A stretch of 64,000 bases of DNA from an uncultured Spirochaetaceae bacterium (GTDB taxonomy: Bacteria; Spirochaetota; Spirochaetia; Treponematales; Treponemataceae), in contig CADCCO010000001.1 in the NCBI GenBank assembly GCA_902799965.1, positions 24,737 to 88,736 on the forward strand, written 5' to 3'. The notes under the pieces were generated by a model that was given only the letters and a program-made list of their open reading frames with translations, was not told where the DNA came from and made no database searches. Below, one piece after another: positions 26,298-34,615 of the stretch (its first letter is position 1; every line of letters begins with the position of its first letter). The position numbers and the translations under genes are program-made.

Positions 26298-27475
26298 TGT
26301 TGTACCGTTACGGAAAAGACAAGAACGGAAATCCTGTAAAAAAGGCCGTAGTCTATACAAGAGAAGAGCATAAAATACCATTAAGCAAAATCGACCCGGA
26401 CGCGATAGGCATAATCCGCCGCCTAAAGGACAGCGGATTTTCGGCCTACATCGTCGGCGGAGCCGTCCGCGACTTGCTTTTGGGCAACACGCCCAAAGAC
26501 TTTGACATTACCACCGACGCTACGCCTTCAAAGATAAAGCGCATTTTCCGCAATTCCCGCATAATCGGGCGGCGCTTCCGCTTGGTCCACGTTTTTTTCG
26601 GCCCAAAGATTTTTGAAGTCAGCACCTTTCGCTCCACGGCGGAAGGCTCTATAGGAAACGATTTTGGCTCTATGGACGAAGACGTGATGCGCCGCGACTT
26701 CACCTTGAACGCGCTTTACTACGACCCCTTGCAAGAGCAAATCATAGACTACGTTGGCGGCGCCCGCGACATAAAAAAGGGCGTTTTGCGGCCGGTCATT
26801 CCCTTGGACAGAATCTTTGTCGAAGACCCTGTGCGCATGCTTCGCGCCGTCAAGTATTCGGCCACCACCGGCTGCAAGATGAGCTGGACTCTCCGCCACA
26901 AGATAAGGAAGAGCGCGGCCTTGCTTACGCCCGTGTCGCCTTCGCGCCTTACCGAAGAGACGCTTAAAATCATAAATTCCGGACACGCCTTTGACATTGT
27001 AAGCGAGGCCTTGGACACCGACTTGTACATGTCCTTGCAGCCGGCCGCCACGGAATTCATTTTCAGCGACAAAAAGTTTGAAAAGTCCTACATGGAAAAC
27101 CTAAAAAAGCTGGACGCGCTCAACGCGATTGACAAGGAGGCGCGGCTTGGAAAAAAATTGGTGTTCCTAATCAAAGACTTCATCTTGTCCTTGACCGACT
27201 GGAAAAAGGAAATTGAAAAAAAGTATTCTGCGGGCGAACTGTATTCCAAGACTTGGGATGAATGCCGACGCTTTGTCCTTCCGATGAACCCGCAGCGAAG
27301 CGAGCTTGAGTACGCGATTAGAAGCGCCCTGCGCGAAATCGGCGTGAACATTCGGATGCCAAAGAGCGGGGAGGGCTCGGCCGGAGCGGAAGGCGAGGGC
27401 GAGCGAAAGCCCCGCCGCCGCAGAAGAAGAAGATCCCGCAACCCACAAATCCGAGAAGAAAGCGCAGTCTTGTAG
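26297..27475 (+). CDS. pcnB: Poly(A) polymerase / nucleotidyltransferase
   Basis: 392 residues from the ATG at 26297, which overlaps the previous stop. Class II nucleotidyltransferase: GGAVRDLLLG and DFDITTDA carry the metal ligands. The segment NSRIIGRRFRLVHVFFG followed by FEVSTFR is the PcnB rather than CCA-enzyme signature, so 3' polyadenylation of RNA is the likely role, though a CCA-adding activity is not excluded. The C-terminus is a very basic Arg-rich tail (RKPRRRRRRRSR), as in other PcnB proteins, probably binding RNA. Confidence 0.88.
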   Translation: MLYRYGKDKNGNPVKKAVVYTREEHKIPLSKIDPDAIGIIRRLKDSGFSAYIVGGAVRDLLLGNTPKDFDITTDATPSKIKRIFRNSRIIGRRFRLVHVFFGPKIFEVSTFRSTAEGSIGNDFGSMDEDVMRRDFTLNALYYDPLQEQIIDYVGGARDIKKGVLRPVIPLDRIFVEDPVRMLRAVKYSATTGCKMSWTLRHKIRKSAALLTPVSPSRLTEETLKIINSGHAFDIVSEALDTDLYMSLQPAATEFIFSDKKFEKSYMENLKKLDALNAIDKEARLGKKLVFLIKDFILSLTDWKKEIEKKYSAGELYSKTWDECRRFVLPMNPQRSELEYAIRSALREIGVNIRMPKSGEGSAGAEGEGERKPRRRRRRRSRNPQIREESAVL

Positions 27476-27493
27476 AAAAAATCACGCGTTTTT

Positions 27494-28363
27494 TCAGCGC
27501 GTGATTTTATCAATGATGATGCTAACTTCTTCAATCAAGATGCCGGTGAACTTTTCGATGTTGTCGATGATGTATTGCTGCAGCTTGTAGACCTCGCCGG
27601 TCAGCTGCTTTCCGAACGGCACGTCGACAGTGATTATGATTTTGTAGCCGCGCGCGTTCGTCTTAATCGTGATTTTGCGAACGCGGATGTTTTGGTCAAA
27701 TTCGCCCACGCAGTGCATCGTCATTTGGGTCAGCGCGGCTTCGCTGATCGACACGCGGCCCTTCTTTGAAAATTCCGGACGGACGACCGACTTTTCAAAA
27801 ACTTCCTTTCCGCCTTTTCTGAACACGCGCGAAAGCGGCCCGCCCTTGCTGAAAAAGACTTTCATCGAGTCGTAGAAAATCTGCGGATAGTTCCGCTTTA
27901 TTTCGATTGACGGAACGGGAATGACGTGCTTGCCTTCAATTTGGCGGCTGCGAATCGCCTTGTCAATTTCCTCGCGCGTGGCGATGTCTTCGATTTTGAT
28001 TATGTTTGTCGGGGGCGGAAGCTGCAGGCGCGTGGAGATTTTTATCGCCATTTTTTCCGACGTTCCGATCAAAAGAATTTTCTTGAATTTGTTCTGCCGA
28101 ATTTTGAGCGCTATTTCGTCGCGGTGCTCCTTGTCGTCAAAGACGGCCACGCGCACGGCGCCCATGTATGTCTTTTCGCTTTTGGCCGACTTTCCGCCCA
28201 AGATTTTGTCGTCGACAATCAAAAGGCCGTCGTCGATTATCGCGTTAATGCCGTACTTTTGCGCCAAAAGCTTGGCCTTGAAGCTTTTTCCGGTTCCGCT
28301 TTCGCCGACCAGCGCGTACACTTGAATGTTCTTGAATTTGTTCAAAAAGTCGGAAAATCCCAT
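27494..28363 (-). CDS. P-loop NTPase fused to an Asp23-like domain
   Basis: 289 residues from the ATG at 28363. Residues 20-27 (GESGTGKS) are a Walker A motif, followed by IIDDGLLIVDDK, reminiscent of kinase-type NTPases. The last 90 residues (AALTQMTMHCVGEFDQNIRV, then YKIIITVDVPFG and LIEEVSIIIDKI) look like an Asp23/Gls24 domain. I know no function for this combination. The start is 7 nt after a TAAAAT box located in the stop region of the upstream pseudouridine synthase gene, without a Shine-Dalgarno. It converges on pcnB with only 18 nt between. Confidence 0.72.
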   Translation of the reverse strand: MGFSDFLNKFKNIQVYALVGESGTGKSFKAKLLAQKYGINAIIDDGLLIVDDKILGGKSAKSEKTYMGAVRVAVFDDKEHRDEIALKIRQNKFKKILLIGTSEKMAIKISTRLQLPPPTNIIKIEDIATREEIDKAIRSRQIEGKHVIPVPSIEIKRNYPQIFYDSMKVFFSKGGPLSRVFRKGGKEVFEKSVVRPEFSKKGRVSISEAALTQMTMHCVGEFDQNIRVRKITIKTNARGYKIIITVDVPFGKQLTGEVYKLQQYIIDNIEKFTGILIEEVSIIIDKITR

Positions 28364-28370
28364 CAAGAAT

Positions 28371-28399
28371 ATTTTAGCGCGACTCGTCGAAAAAAGCAA
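28371..28399 (-). promoter_or_regulatory. Promoter of the P-loop/Asp23 gene, leaderless type
   Basis: On the minus strand TTGCTT (28394-28399), a 17-bp spacer and TAAAAT (28371-28376, preceded by GCGC), then 7 nt to the ATG at 28363. The -10 includes the stop codon of the upstream gene. Confidence 0.55.
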
Positions 28400-29270
28400 G
28401 GAAATCTTGCGGAACGGGCGCCTCTATCGCGCCCGGAAGGCCCAAATCGTTGGGCGGAAATTCCATCCGCATCGAGCGCAAGAAAAAGCCGCCGCTGGAA
28501 AGCTTGTCCTCGCCGCCGGCCAAAATCTCGTTCTCCGCGCGAAAGCCGCCAAAGCGAACGTCGCCCAAAATCGGCCGGCCACGCGCGGCGCTCTGGGCCC
28601 TTATCTGCCTTTTTCGCCCCGTGAATATTTGGAACTGAACAAGCGTTATTTCCTTGCCGCCAATCGCGCTTCTCTTTAGGGGCGTGGCGATTGTCCGCGC
28701 GGCCTTTTTGGCGCCGCCGATTTCCAGCTCGTCATTCCATTCTTCCTCGCGGTCAAGGCGACCGCAAATTATTCCCCAGTAAAACTTTTTTATTTCATGC
28801 GACTGGATTTTGGCGCAAAACCACTGGGCGCCCGCAAGCGATTTAGAGACCGCCAAAAGGCCGCTGGTTCCCTTGTCCAAGCGGTGCAGGGGCGCTGGAA
28901 CAAAGGCGAGCGCCGCCGTTTTTTGGCTTGCAAAGAATTCCGCCGCCGAGCCTTGGCCGTGGACGGGAACGCCCGCCGGCTTGTCGATGAAAAGCAAATG
29001 CTCGTTTTGGAAAACAATCGGGTAGGGGCAAGCGGCAGGGGCGCTGGCGGGCGCCGATTGTTGGGCCAGCAAAAAGCTTGCGACTGAAAGCGTGTCGCCC
29101 TCTTTTGTAAGGCAGTCGGCGGCGGCTTTTTTTCCGTTAAGGCGGACAAGGCCCTTCCTTAGCGCGGACATGGCGGCGCCGTAAGAATTATCCGCCAAAA
29201 GCCTGCGCAAAATTCTGTCAAGCCTGCGCCCCGCGTCGTCCGCGCCCAAAGTCCATTCCGTCCGCTCCAT
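28374..29270 (-). CDS. RluA/RluD-family pseudouridine synthase
   Basis: 298 residues. The catalytic block is LHRLDKGTSGLL (Asp near residue 132), the HRLDxxTSG motif of the RluA family. The N-terminal 60 residues resemble an S4 RNA-binding domain (RRLDRILRRLL, LVRLNGKKA). FQIFTGRKRQIRAQ and RPILGDVRFGG are downstream family blocks. It modifies rRNA or tRNA; the exact site cannot be assigned. The ATG is 6 nt after a TAAAAT box with no clear ribosome site, mirroring the divergent DUF212 gene. Confidence 0.92.
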   Translation of the reverse strand: MERTEWTLGADDAGRRLDRILRRLLADNSYGAAMSALRKGLVRLNGKKAAADCLTKEGDTLSVASFLLAQQSAPASAPAACPYPIVFQNEHLLFIDKPAGVPVHGQGSAAEFFASQKTAALAFVPAPLHRLDKGTSGLLAVSKSLAGAQWFCAKIQSHEIKKFYWGIICGRLDREEEWNDELEIGGAKKAARTIATPLKRSAIGGKEITLVQFQIFTGRKRQIRAQSAARGRPILGDVRFGGFRAENEILAGGEDKLSSGGFFLRSMRMEFPPNDLGLPGAIEAPVPQDFLAFFDESR

Positions 29271-29276
29271 TCCGCC

Positions 29277-29305
29277 ATTTTATCGCGAACATCTGTCTTG
29301 CGCAA
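29277..29305 (-). promoter_or_regulatory. Promoter of the pseudouridine synthase gene, leaderless type
   Basis: On the minus strand TTGCGC (29300-29305), a 17-bp spacer and TAAAAT (29277-29282), then GGCGGA and the ATG at 29270. Its -35 shares the palindrome TTGCGCAA (29298-29305) with the divergent promoter. Confidence 0.65.
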
Positions 29306-29326
29306 GGAGCGGTTTTGCGCTAAAAT
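29298..29326 (+). promoter_or_regulatory. Promoter of the DUF212-rnf unit, leaderless type
   Basis: TTGCGC (29298-29303), a 17-bp spacer and TAAAAT (29321-29326), then GGCAGA and the ATG at 29333. It mirrors the minus-strand promoter and shares the TTGCGCAA palindrome. Confidence 0.65.
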
Positions 29327-29332
29327 GGCAGA

Positions 29333-29809
29333 ATGTTTTTCGGAAAGAAAGTATTGGCGGAAATTCTCACAAACCCAGTCTTCCAAGCCTGCTTGTTCAG
29401 TTGGTTTTCCGCCCAATTCATAAAGACAATAATCGGGCTTTTTTCCGGAAAAATTCATTCTCTCAAGGCGCTCGCCGAAAGCCTTCTTTGGCGCACCGGC
29501 GGCTTTCCCTCAAGCCACACGGCGCTTGTAACGACGCTCACGACTTGCGTCGGCTTTAGGTCTGGCGTTTCCAGCGACGTGTTCCTGCTGGCCTTTTGCT
29601 TTTTGATGGTGACGATTCGCGACGCTTTGGGAGTCCGCCGCTCGTCGGGCTTGCAGGCCAGAAAGATAAACGAGCTTGGCAACGAGCTTTCGGAAAAAAA
29701 AGTCATAGACTACAAGCCGATAAAAGAAATACTTGGTCACCGCCCGATGGAAGTCGTCTTTGGCGCGATTCTCGGATTTTTCATCGGCTTGGGGTTCGCG
29801 GTCTTGTAG
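29333..29809 (+). CDS. DUF212 membrane protein (PAP2/haloperoxidase-related)
   Basis: 158 residues with about four transmembrane segments. WRTGGFPSSHTALVTTL and TIRDALGVRRSSGLQARKIN, with LGHRPMEVVFGAILGFF, match DUF212 (YuiD-like), related to acid phosphatase/vanadium haloperoxidase proteins. A membrane phosphatase role is plausible but unproven. It opens an uninterrupted plus-strand run of nine genes to 37726; the next gene starts 3 nt after its stop. Confidence 0.85.
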   Translation: MFFGKKVLAEILTNPVFQACLFSWFSAQFIKTIIGLFSGKIHSLKALAESLLWRTGGFPSSHTALVTTLTTCVGFRSGVSSDVFLLAFCFLMVTIRDALGVRRSSGLQARKINELGNELSEKKVIDYKPIKEILGHRPMEVVFGAILGFFIGLGFAVL

Positions 29810-29812
29810 CCT

Positions 29813-31195
29813 ATGGAAGCGTTGAAAAAAATCGCCGCGCCGGCGGCCTCAGCCCTTGTCCTTCTCCTGATTCTTTTTTTGTGCAAAAGCGCGCCCGTCT
29901 CAAAATTGTGGAAGGGCTACACGACGCTTTCAGTTCCCGTGGACACAGAAAAGGGCCTTGTCGAAAACCTTTTGGACGAGCGCGGCTGTTCGGGCTGCGT
30001 TTCGCTTGAGGCGCAAAAGTCCGAGCAGGCCGGCGGTTTTTTTTCGGACTACGAGGCGCGCAAGGCCGCCTATTTTTTTGACCGCGACAAGACGGCCAGA
30101 ATTTACTACGTGCCCGACAAATTCGCGCGCCAGGCGGCCGACGCCGTCCGCCTTTTGCAGTCTAGCTTTCATGTGGACGCTGTTTTGGGAAGCAGCGCCG
30201 CCTTTCCTTATTTTACGCCCTTGGTTTGCCTCTTGGCTTTTTTGGCTCTTTTGTTTTGCGCCAAAAACAAGGCCGTCTATTCTGCGGCGGCGCTTCCCGC
30301 CGTATTCTACGCTTTTTGCAATCCCTTTTACGCGGCGGCGGCGGCGGTTTGCCTTGAGCTTTACGCGCTCTACTTGTGCCAGCGGGTTTGGCGCAGAAAA
30401 GGCGCCTTGGCTTTTGTCGCGACCAACCGATTCGCGCTGGCCTTTATGGCGGCCGCGGTTTTGCTTTCGATAGGGGCGGGCTTTTTGCGCTCTCTTTTTT
30501 TCATCCTGAATTTGGCCGCCGCGCTTTGCCTGGTTTTTCTGCTTTTCAATTATGAGGCTCAAAAAGAAAAAAAGGCGCGCTTTTTGCCGGTCTTGGTTTT
30601 GAGCGCCCGCATGGCCGGCAACGTCGGCGTTCAGACTATAAAAAAATCCTTTTTTGTTTCGGCCGAAATTTTCTTGCTCTTGGTCCTTTTGTTCGCTGGA
30701 ACGGACTTTCTTTCTTCCGGCTCCAAAAGGGGCTTGTTTTTTCCAGCGCCAACAGAGTATAATAAAACGGACAAAAAGTCCTTTCCGACGATTGAAGACT
30801 ATTACGTCAACCGCTGGAATGTTTTGTCTTTTCCGTACGCGCCGCTTGGCAAAAAAAGGCCAGCCGCTCCCCAAGAGGGCGAGCGCGTTGAAATGCTTCA
30901 CTACCAAAAAGAGGGCGGAGCGATTAAAAGCAAGAAAGAGCTTTTGATGGTTTACGACGCGGACTTTAGGAAAAAGGCGGACGGCGAAATCGACGCGCTT
31001 CCGTACCCGGCGCTTGAAAAGCTTTGGAAGGCGCAGGGCAAAAAACGGGGCGCCTTTTACTCTTCGGGCGGCTCCGAAGATTCCGGAGCGGGACTTGCCG
31101 CCGCTTTGCTTTTTGCGGCGCTGCTTCCGCTTTTTTGCGCCTTGGCGCTTTATTTTAACAAGATGGTTTTAGTTAGAGGAAAATATGCGGCTTGA
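29813..31195 (+). CDS. Polytopic membrane protein ahead of the rnf-like genes
   Basis: 460 residues, not recognised. One N-terminal helix (about residues 9-24) is followed by an extracytoplasmic-looking segment containing a CxxC pair (GCSGC, Cys59 and Cys62). About six more helices lie between residues 130 and 300, then a charged soluble domain of about 120 residues, then a final helix (about 430-450). Its end overlaps the rnfC-like start by 11 nt, so it is translationally tied to the Rnf-like complex and may be an accessory subunit or assembly factor. That role is inference from position only. Confidence 0.7.
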   Translation: MEALKKIAAPAASALVLLLILFLCKSAPVSKLWKGYTTLSVPVDTEKGLVENLLDERGCSGCVSLEAQKSEQAGGFFSDYEARKAAYFFDRDKTARIYYVPDKFARQAADAVRLLQSSFHVDAVLGSSAAFPYFTPLVCLLAFLALLFCAKNKAVYSAAALPAVFYAFCNPFYAAAAAVCLELYALYLCQRVWRRKGALAFVATNRFALAFMAAAVLLSIGAGFLRSLFFILNLAAALCLVFLLFNYEAQKEKKARFLPVLVLSARMAGNVGVQTIKKSFFVSAEIFLLLVLLFAGTDFLSSGSKRGLFFPAPTEYNKTDKKSFPTIEDYYVNRWNVLSFPYAPLGKKRPAAPQEGERVEMLHYQKEGGAIKSKKELLMVYDADFRKKADGEIDALPYPALEKLWKAQGKKRGAFYSSGGSEDSGAGLAAALLFAALLPLFCALALYFNKMVLVRGKYAA

Positions 31196-32483
31196 TTTTT
31201 CGACAAAGAAAAAAGACACAATACAAAGCGTGGCGACCGCCTTTTTGCCCCGCAAGGTTTTGATTGCCTTGGAGCAAGAAAAAGGCGTGGTTTGCTCGCC
31301 GCTTGTAAAGGCGGGAGACCGCGTCCAGGAAGGGCAGGTAATAGCCGAAGACCCGGCCGGAAGCGACGCCGCCAAAATTCACTCTCCGATTCCCGGCGTT
31401 GTTTTGGGAATAAGGAACTGCTCCGCAAGCGACGGCCGCTTTTCGCCGGCGATAGAGATAAAGCTTAACGGCCGCTTTTCCCACACAGGAAAAGCTCAAA
31501 ACGCCTTCGATTGGCGCTCTTGGGGCAGCCAGTCCATTCTGAACAGAATCAGCGCGCTTGGCGTGGTCAACACATTCTCGATCCGCGAGCCGCGCTCCCT
31601 TTGCGCCGACATCAAGGCCGCCATGCAGGCCCCTGAGCCGCGCGTTTTTGTCCGCCTTTTTGACGAGGACCCCTCGTTCCAAACGGACTCCGCCTTGGCC
31701 CGCTCGCATTTTGATAAAATTCTCGCCGGCATTGAGATTCTGAAAGAAGTGATGAAGACCAAGGAAGTCGTCCTTGCCTACGCCAAAAGCGACGTGAAAA
31801 TCCAAACGCTTCTCATGCCCCTTAGAAACGAGGAAGGCTTTGTTCTTCTTCCTATGGACACGCGCGAATACCCGGCCGGAAAAAAGGAAATCCTTTGCGC
31901 CCGCTATAAAAAGCTTTTCAAGGCGGCGGAAAGCGAGCGCGACATAATCAACGGCTCTCTGTTTGTTGAATCCGAGACGCTCGCTCTTTTTTCGGACGCG
32001 CTGATTCACAACATTCCGGTGGAAAAAGTTTTTGTCCACGCGTTCGGCGACTGCCTAAAGTCCAGCGCCGCGCTCAAGGTTTGCGTCGGAGAAAGCCTTG
32101 AAAACCTTGCCAAGCAGTTGGGATTGGAAACAAAGAAGATTGGAAAGATAATCGTGAACGGCTTTTTGCGCGGCGTTTCGGTTCCGTCGCTTGAAACGCC
32201 TGTTTCCAAGTCCGTAAAGAGCGTCGCCTTTGTTTCAAGAACCGACGCGGCGGACTATTCCAACGCCACTTGCGTGGGCTGCGGAAAATGCCGCGACGCT
32301 TGCCCGGCAAAGATTTACCCTGACATCATTTACGCCCTTGTTGTAAAGGGCGTAAAAACGCCGCAAGACTTTTCGCGCTCAAGCCTCTTGTGCATAGAGT
32401 GCGGCGTTTGCGATTCGGTTTGCCCCACAAAGCTGCCGCTAAGCGAAATAGTAAAGATTCTAAAGGACAGGCAAAATGTATAG
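31185..32483 (+). CDS. rnfC: RnfC-like subunit lacking the NADH/FMN motif
   Basis: 432 residues. The N-terminal biotinyl-like barrel (VKAGDRVQEGQVIAEDP, then AKIHSPIPGVVLGI) and the overall layout are RnfC. Two 4Fe-4S motifs are intact near the C-terminus: CVGCGKCRDACP (about 363-374) and CIECGVCDSVCP (about 403-414). The glycine-rich GxGGAxFP nucleotide/FMN loop and the NGAECEP block expected around residues 115-150 are not there; the aligned stretch reads ILNRISALGVVNTFSIREPR. In canonical Rnf this subunit oxidises or reduces NADH, so that activity looks lost. AGAGGAAA precedes the ATG. Confidence 0.82.
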   Translation: MRLDFSTKKKDTIQSVATAFLPRKVLIALEQEKGVVCSPLVKAGDRVQEGQVIAEDPAGSDAAKIHSPIPGVVLGIRNCSASDGRFSPAIEIKLNGRFSHTGKAQNAFDWRSWGSQSILNRISALGVVNTFSIREPRSLCADIKAAMQAPEPRVFVRLFDEDPSFQTDSALARSHFDKILAGIEILKEVMKTKEVVLAYAKSDVKIQTLLMPLRNEEGFVLLPMDTREYPAGKKEILCARYKKLFKAAESERDIINGSLFVESETLALFSDALIHNIPVEKVFVHAFGDCLKSSAALKVCVGESLENLAKQLGLETKKIGKIIVNGFLRGVSVPSLETPVSKSVKSVAFVSRTDAADYSNATCVGCGKCRDACPAKIYPDIIYALVVKGVKTPQDFSRSSLLCIECGVCDSVCPTKLPLSEIVKILKDRQNV

Positions 32484-33522
32484 CAAAGTTTCAACCGCTC
32501 CTTTCAACGATTTCACAAAGTCAAATTCGCTGAGAACGATTTTGTTCTTGGCGGCGCTGCTTCCTCAGCTGGCGATGCTTTTTGTCACGCAAAGCTGGAA
32601 GTCGCTGGCCATTATTCTTTGCGCGGTTCTCGGCTGCGCCTTGAGCGAGGCGGACGCGATTTTCAAAAAACAAAGCCGCAGGCTGGCCTTGTCGTACTCT
32701 CTTTTCGCCGGAACGCTGACCGGCTTTTTCCTTCCGGCCGACTATCCGCCGGCAAGCGTCTTTTTCATCACCTTCATTTTCATGTACGCCACAAGGGTCG
32801 TATTCGGCCAGACAGGCGTTTCTTGGATAAATCCGGTGGCCCTTACAGTCGCCGCGGCTTGGTTCATGGGAAGAACGTCGTTCGGGTCTTTTTTGATCGG
32901 CGGCGCGGACTTGGCGGCAAAGAACCCGTCTTTGGCCTTGATTGACGGCGCTATGCTGACCAACGGCGTTGACGAAAAAATCACGCTCTTTTTGAACGAC
33001 AACGTTTTCAGCCTTTTTGGCGTTTCGATTCCCAACGGCTACGTTTCGCTTTTTTGGGACACCCGCGCCGCGGTTCCGGCCTTTAGGTTCGCCTTTTGGA
33101 CGATGCTTTCGTCGCTCTTTCTTTTTGCCTTTGACTTAAAGAGGCCGTCCGCCTCGCTTTGCTTTTTGCTGGCCTATTTCGCCTTGGTAAAATTCGTTTC
33201 GCCTTTGTTCACGGGCGCTCCGCCAATGGGGGGCGACGTGCTTTTGGCCATGCTTTCAAGCGGCCTTTTGTTCGCGTCGGTCTTTTTGCTCCAATGGCCG
33301 GGAACCTATCCCTTGTCCCTGCCGGGAAAGACCGCCTACGCGCTGATTTGTTCAGTCATCGCCTTTGCCTTTTGCGGAACGGGAACTTCGCCCGCCGGCG
33401 CGGCCTTGACCATTTTGTTCGGAAACATAATCTCTCCGGCCCTGCAAGCCGCTGAAAACAAAAGCCTCAAGAAAAAGCTTTCGGCTCTCTTGGCCGCAAA
33501 GCTTGGGGAGGAAGCGCGATGA
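32476..33522 (+). CDS. rnfD: RnfD-like membrane subunit
   Basis: 348 residues with eight to ten transmembrane helices. TGFFLPADYPP, VVFGQTGVSWINPVAL and the C-terminal FTGAPPMGGDVLLAM with GTYPLSLPGK fit the RnfD/NqrB family. The covalent-FMN motif (S/T-G-A-T) normally present in RnfD is absent; the region where I would expect it reads LIDGAMLTNGV (about residues 155-165). It overlaps rnfC by 8 nt and rnfG by 4 nt. Confidence 0.82.
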   Translation: MYSKVSTAPFNDFTKSNSLRTILFLAALLPQLAMLFVTQSWKSLAIILCAVLGCALSEADAIFKKQSRRLALSYSLFAGTLTGFFLPADYPPASVFFITFIFMYATRVVFGQTGVSWINPVALTVAAAWFMGRTSFGSFLIGGADLAAKNPSLALIDGAMLTNGVDEKITLFLNDNVFSLFGVSIPNGYVSLFWDTRAAVPAFRFAFWTMLSSLFLFAFDLKRPSASLCFLLAYFALVKFVSPLFTGAPPMGGDVLLAMLSSGLLFASVFLLQWPGTYPLSLPGKTAYALICSVIAFAFCGTGTSPAGAALTILFGNIISPALQAAENKSLKKKLSALLAAKLGEEAR

Positions 33523-34007
33523 ACCAGGGCGCCAAAAAACAATTGATTCAGGCGGGCGTTTTTACCGGAACGCTCTTGCTCTTCTTTTTGACGCTGGCCC
33601 TTTTTGCCGTTTTGGGAAGAAAGAGCTGGGAGCGGGGCCTTCGCGCCGCCGTCGAGCAAGTCCTTCCGCCAAGCGAATGGCAGTGCGGAAAAATGCTGAA
33701 GATTGACTCAAGCTTTTCTTCAAGCGCGGCTTGCTTTGAGCTTGTAAAAAAGAACGAGCCGACTAAAAAATGCCAGGCGCTTATAATGCGCGCCTCAAGC
33801 TATTGGGGCCCGCTCCCGGCGGTTTTTGTCGTCCGCGACGGCAAGGCGGAATTCATGGGCGCGGCCTACACGAACAATTCCGTCTCTCGCGCGCTTGAGG
33901 ACGCCAAAAACGACAGTCAAAGCCTTTACTGGGCCAAAATCGCCGGCGAAGTCGCCCAAAGCGCGAGCCTCGCGGCCCGCCAAGCGGCCGAAGGGGTAAA
34001 GAAATGA
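33519..34007 (+). CDS. rnfG: RnfG-like subunit without FMN attachment motif
   Basis: 162 residues, shorter than a typical RnfG of about 190-210. One N-terminal helix (about residues 14-33) then a small extracytoplasmic domain. YWGPLPAVFVVRDGKAEFMG resembles the start of the FMN_bind fold, but the following ETPGLG block and the SGAT flavinylation motif are missing; the protein continues with YTNNSVSRALEDAKNDS. Assignment to RnfG rests on size, topology and position between rnfD and rnfE. Without the Thr acceptor it should not carry covalent FMN. Confidence 0.7.
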   Translation: MNQGAKKQLIQAGVFTGTLLLFFLTLALFAVLGRKSWERGLRAAVEQVLPPSEWQCGKMLKIDSSFSSSAACFELVKKNEPTKKCQALIMRASSYWGPLPAVFVVRDGKAEFMGAAYTNNSVSRALEDAKNDSQSLYWAKIAGEVAQSASLAARQAAEGVKK

Positions 34008-34615
34008 AAAAGAACGTTTACTTTGTTTTTATCGCGCTTTCGTTCGCCTTTTTGGCCGTAGCGCCCGGCCGCTTGGCTTACGGAATCCCGCTCATAGTCG
34101 AATTGAATTTGCTTTTGGCGGGCGCGGGCGCCTTTAACTCGCTCGTACGAAAATTGGACTTGGGAGGCCTTGAGGAAATTCTTTCGCTGGCCTGCGTGTT
34201 TTTTTTGGCCACGCTTTTCAAGCAGGCGCTGGTTTTTTATTCGCCGGTAATCGCGCTTTCGCTAAGCTTTTTGGTCTACCTTCCGGCCGCGTCCGTTTTT
34301 TTGCTGGGAAGCGTTTTTTCAAAGCCCGCGCCCACGACCGCGCAAAATTTGTCCCTTTCGCTAAAGGCAAGCGCCTTCGCCTTTTTCTTCTTCCTTGTCC
34401 GCGACGTTTTGGGCTACGGAGCGATAAGCCTTCCGGCGCCGGGCGGAATCGCGGAGGCGTTCTTGTTCGACTCGTACAAGACTTCGTTTCTTTCGTTTTT
34501 TGCGACGATACCGGGCGCGCTTTTGCTTTTGGTTTTGTGCATGGCGGTTTTGCTTACGGCGCAAAGCAGAATGAACGTTTTTGAAAAGTCGGGGGCCGTC
34601 GATGACAATAATTAG
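34004..34615 (+). CDS. rnfE: RnfE-like membrane subunit lacking cluster cysteines
   Basis: 203 residues with about six transmembrane helices, the size and topology of RnfE/NqrD. The two cysteine sites that help bind the intramembrane 2Fe-2S cluster (GLCP-type near the N-terminus and NC in the fourth helix) are not visible: the aligned parts read RLAYGIPLIVEL and LVYLPAASVFLLGS. Family assignment comes from position and topology; the sequence itself is strongly diverged. Coupled to rnfG by ATGA and to rnfA by a 14-nt overlap. Confidence 0.68.
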   Translation: MKKNVYFVFIALSFAFLAVAPGRLAYGIPLIVELNLLLAGAGAFNSLVRKLDLGGLEEILSLACVFFLATLFKQALVFYSPVIALSLSFLVYLPAASVFLLGSVFSKPAPTTAQNLSLSLKASAFAFFFFLVRDVLGYGAISLPAPGGIAEAFLFDSYKTSFLSFFATIPGALLLLVLCMAVLLTAQSRMNVFEKSGAVDDNN

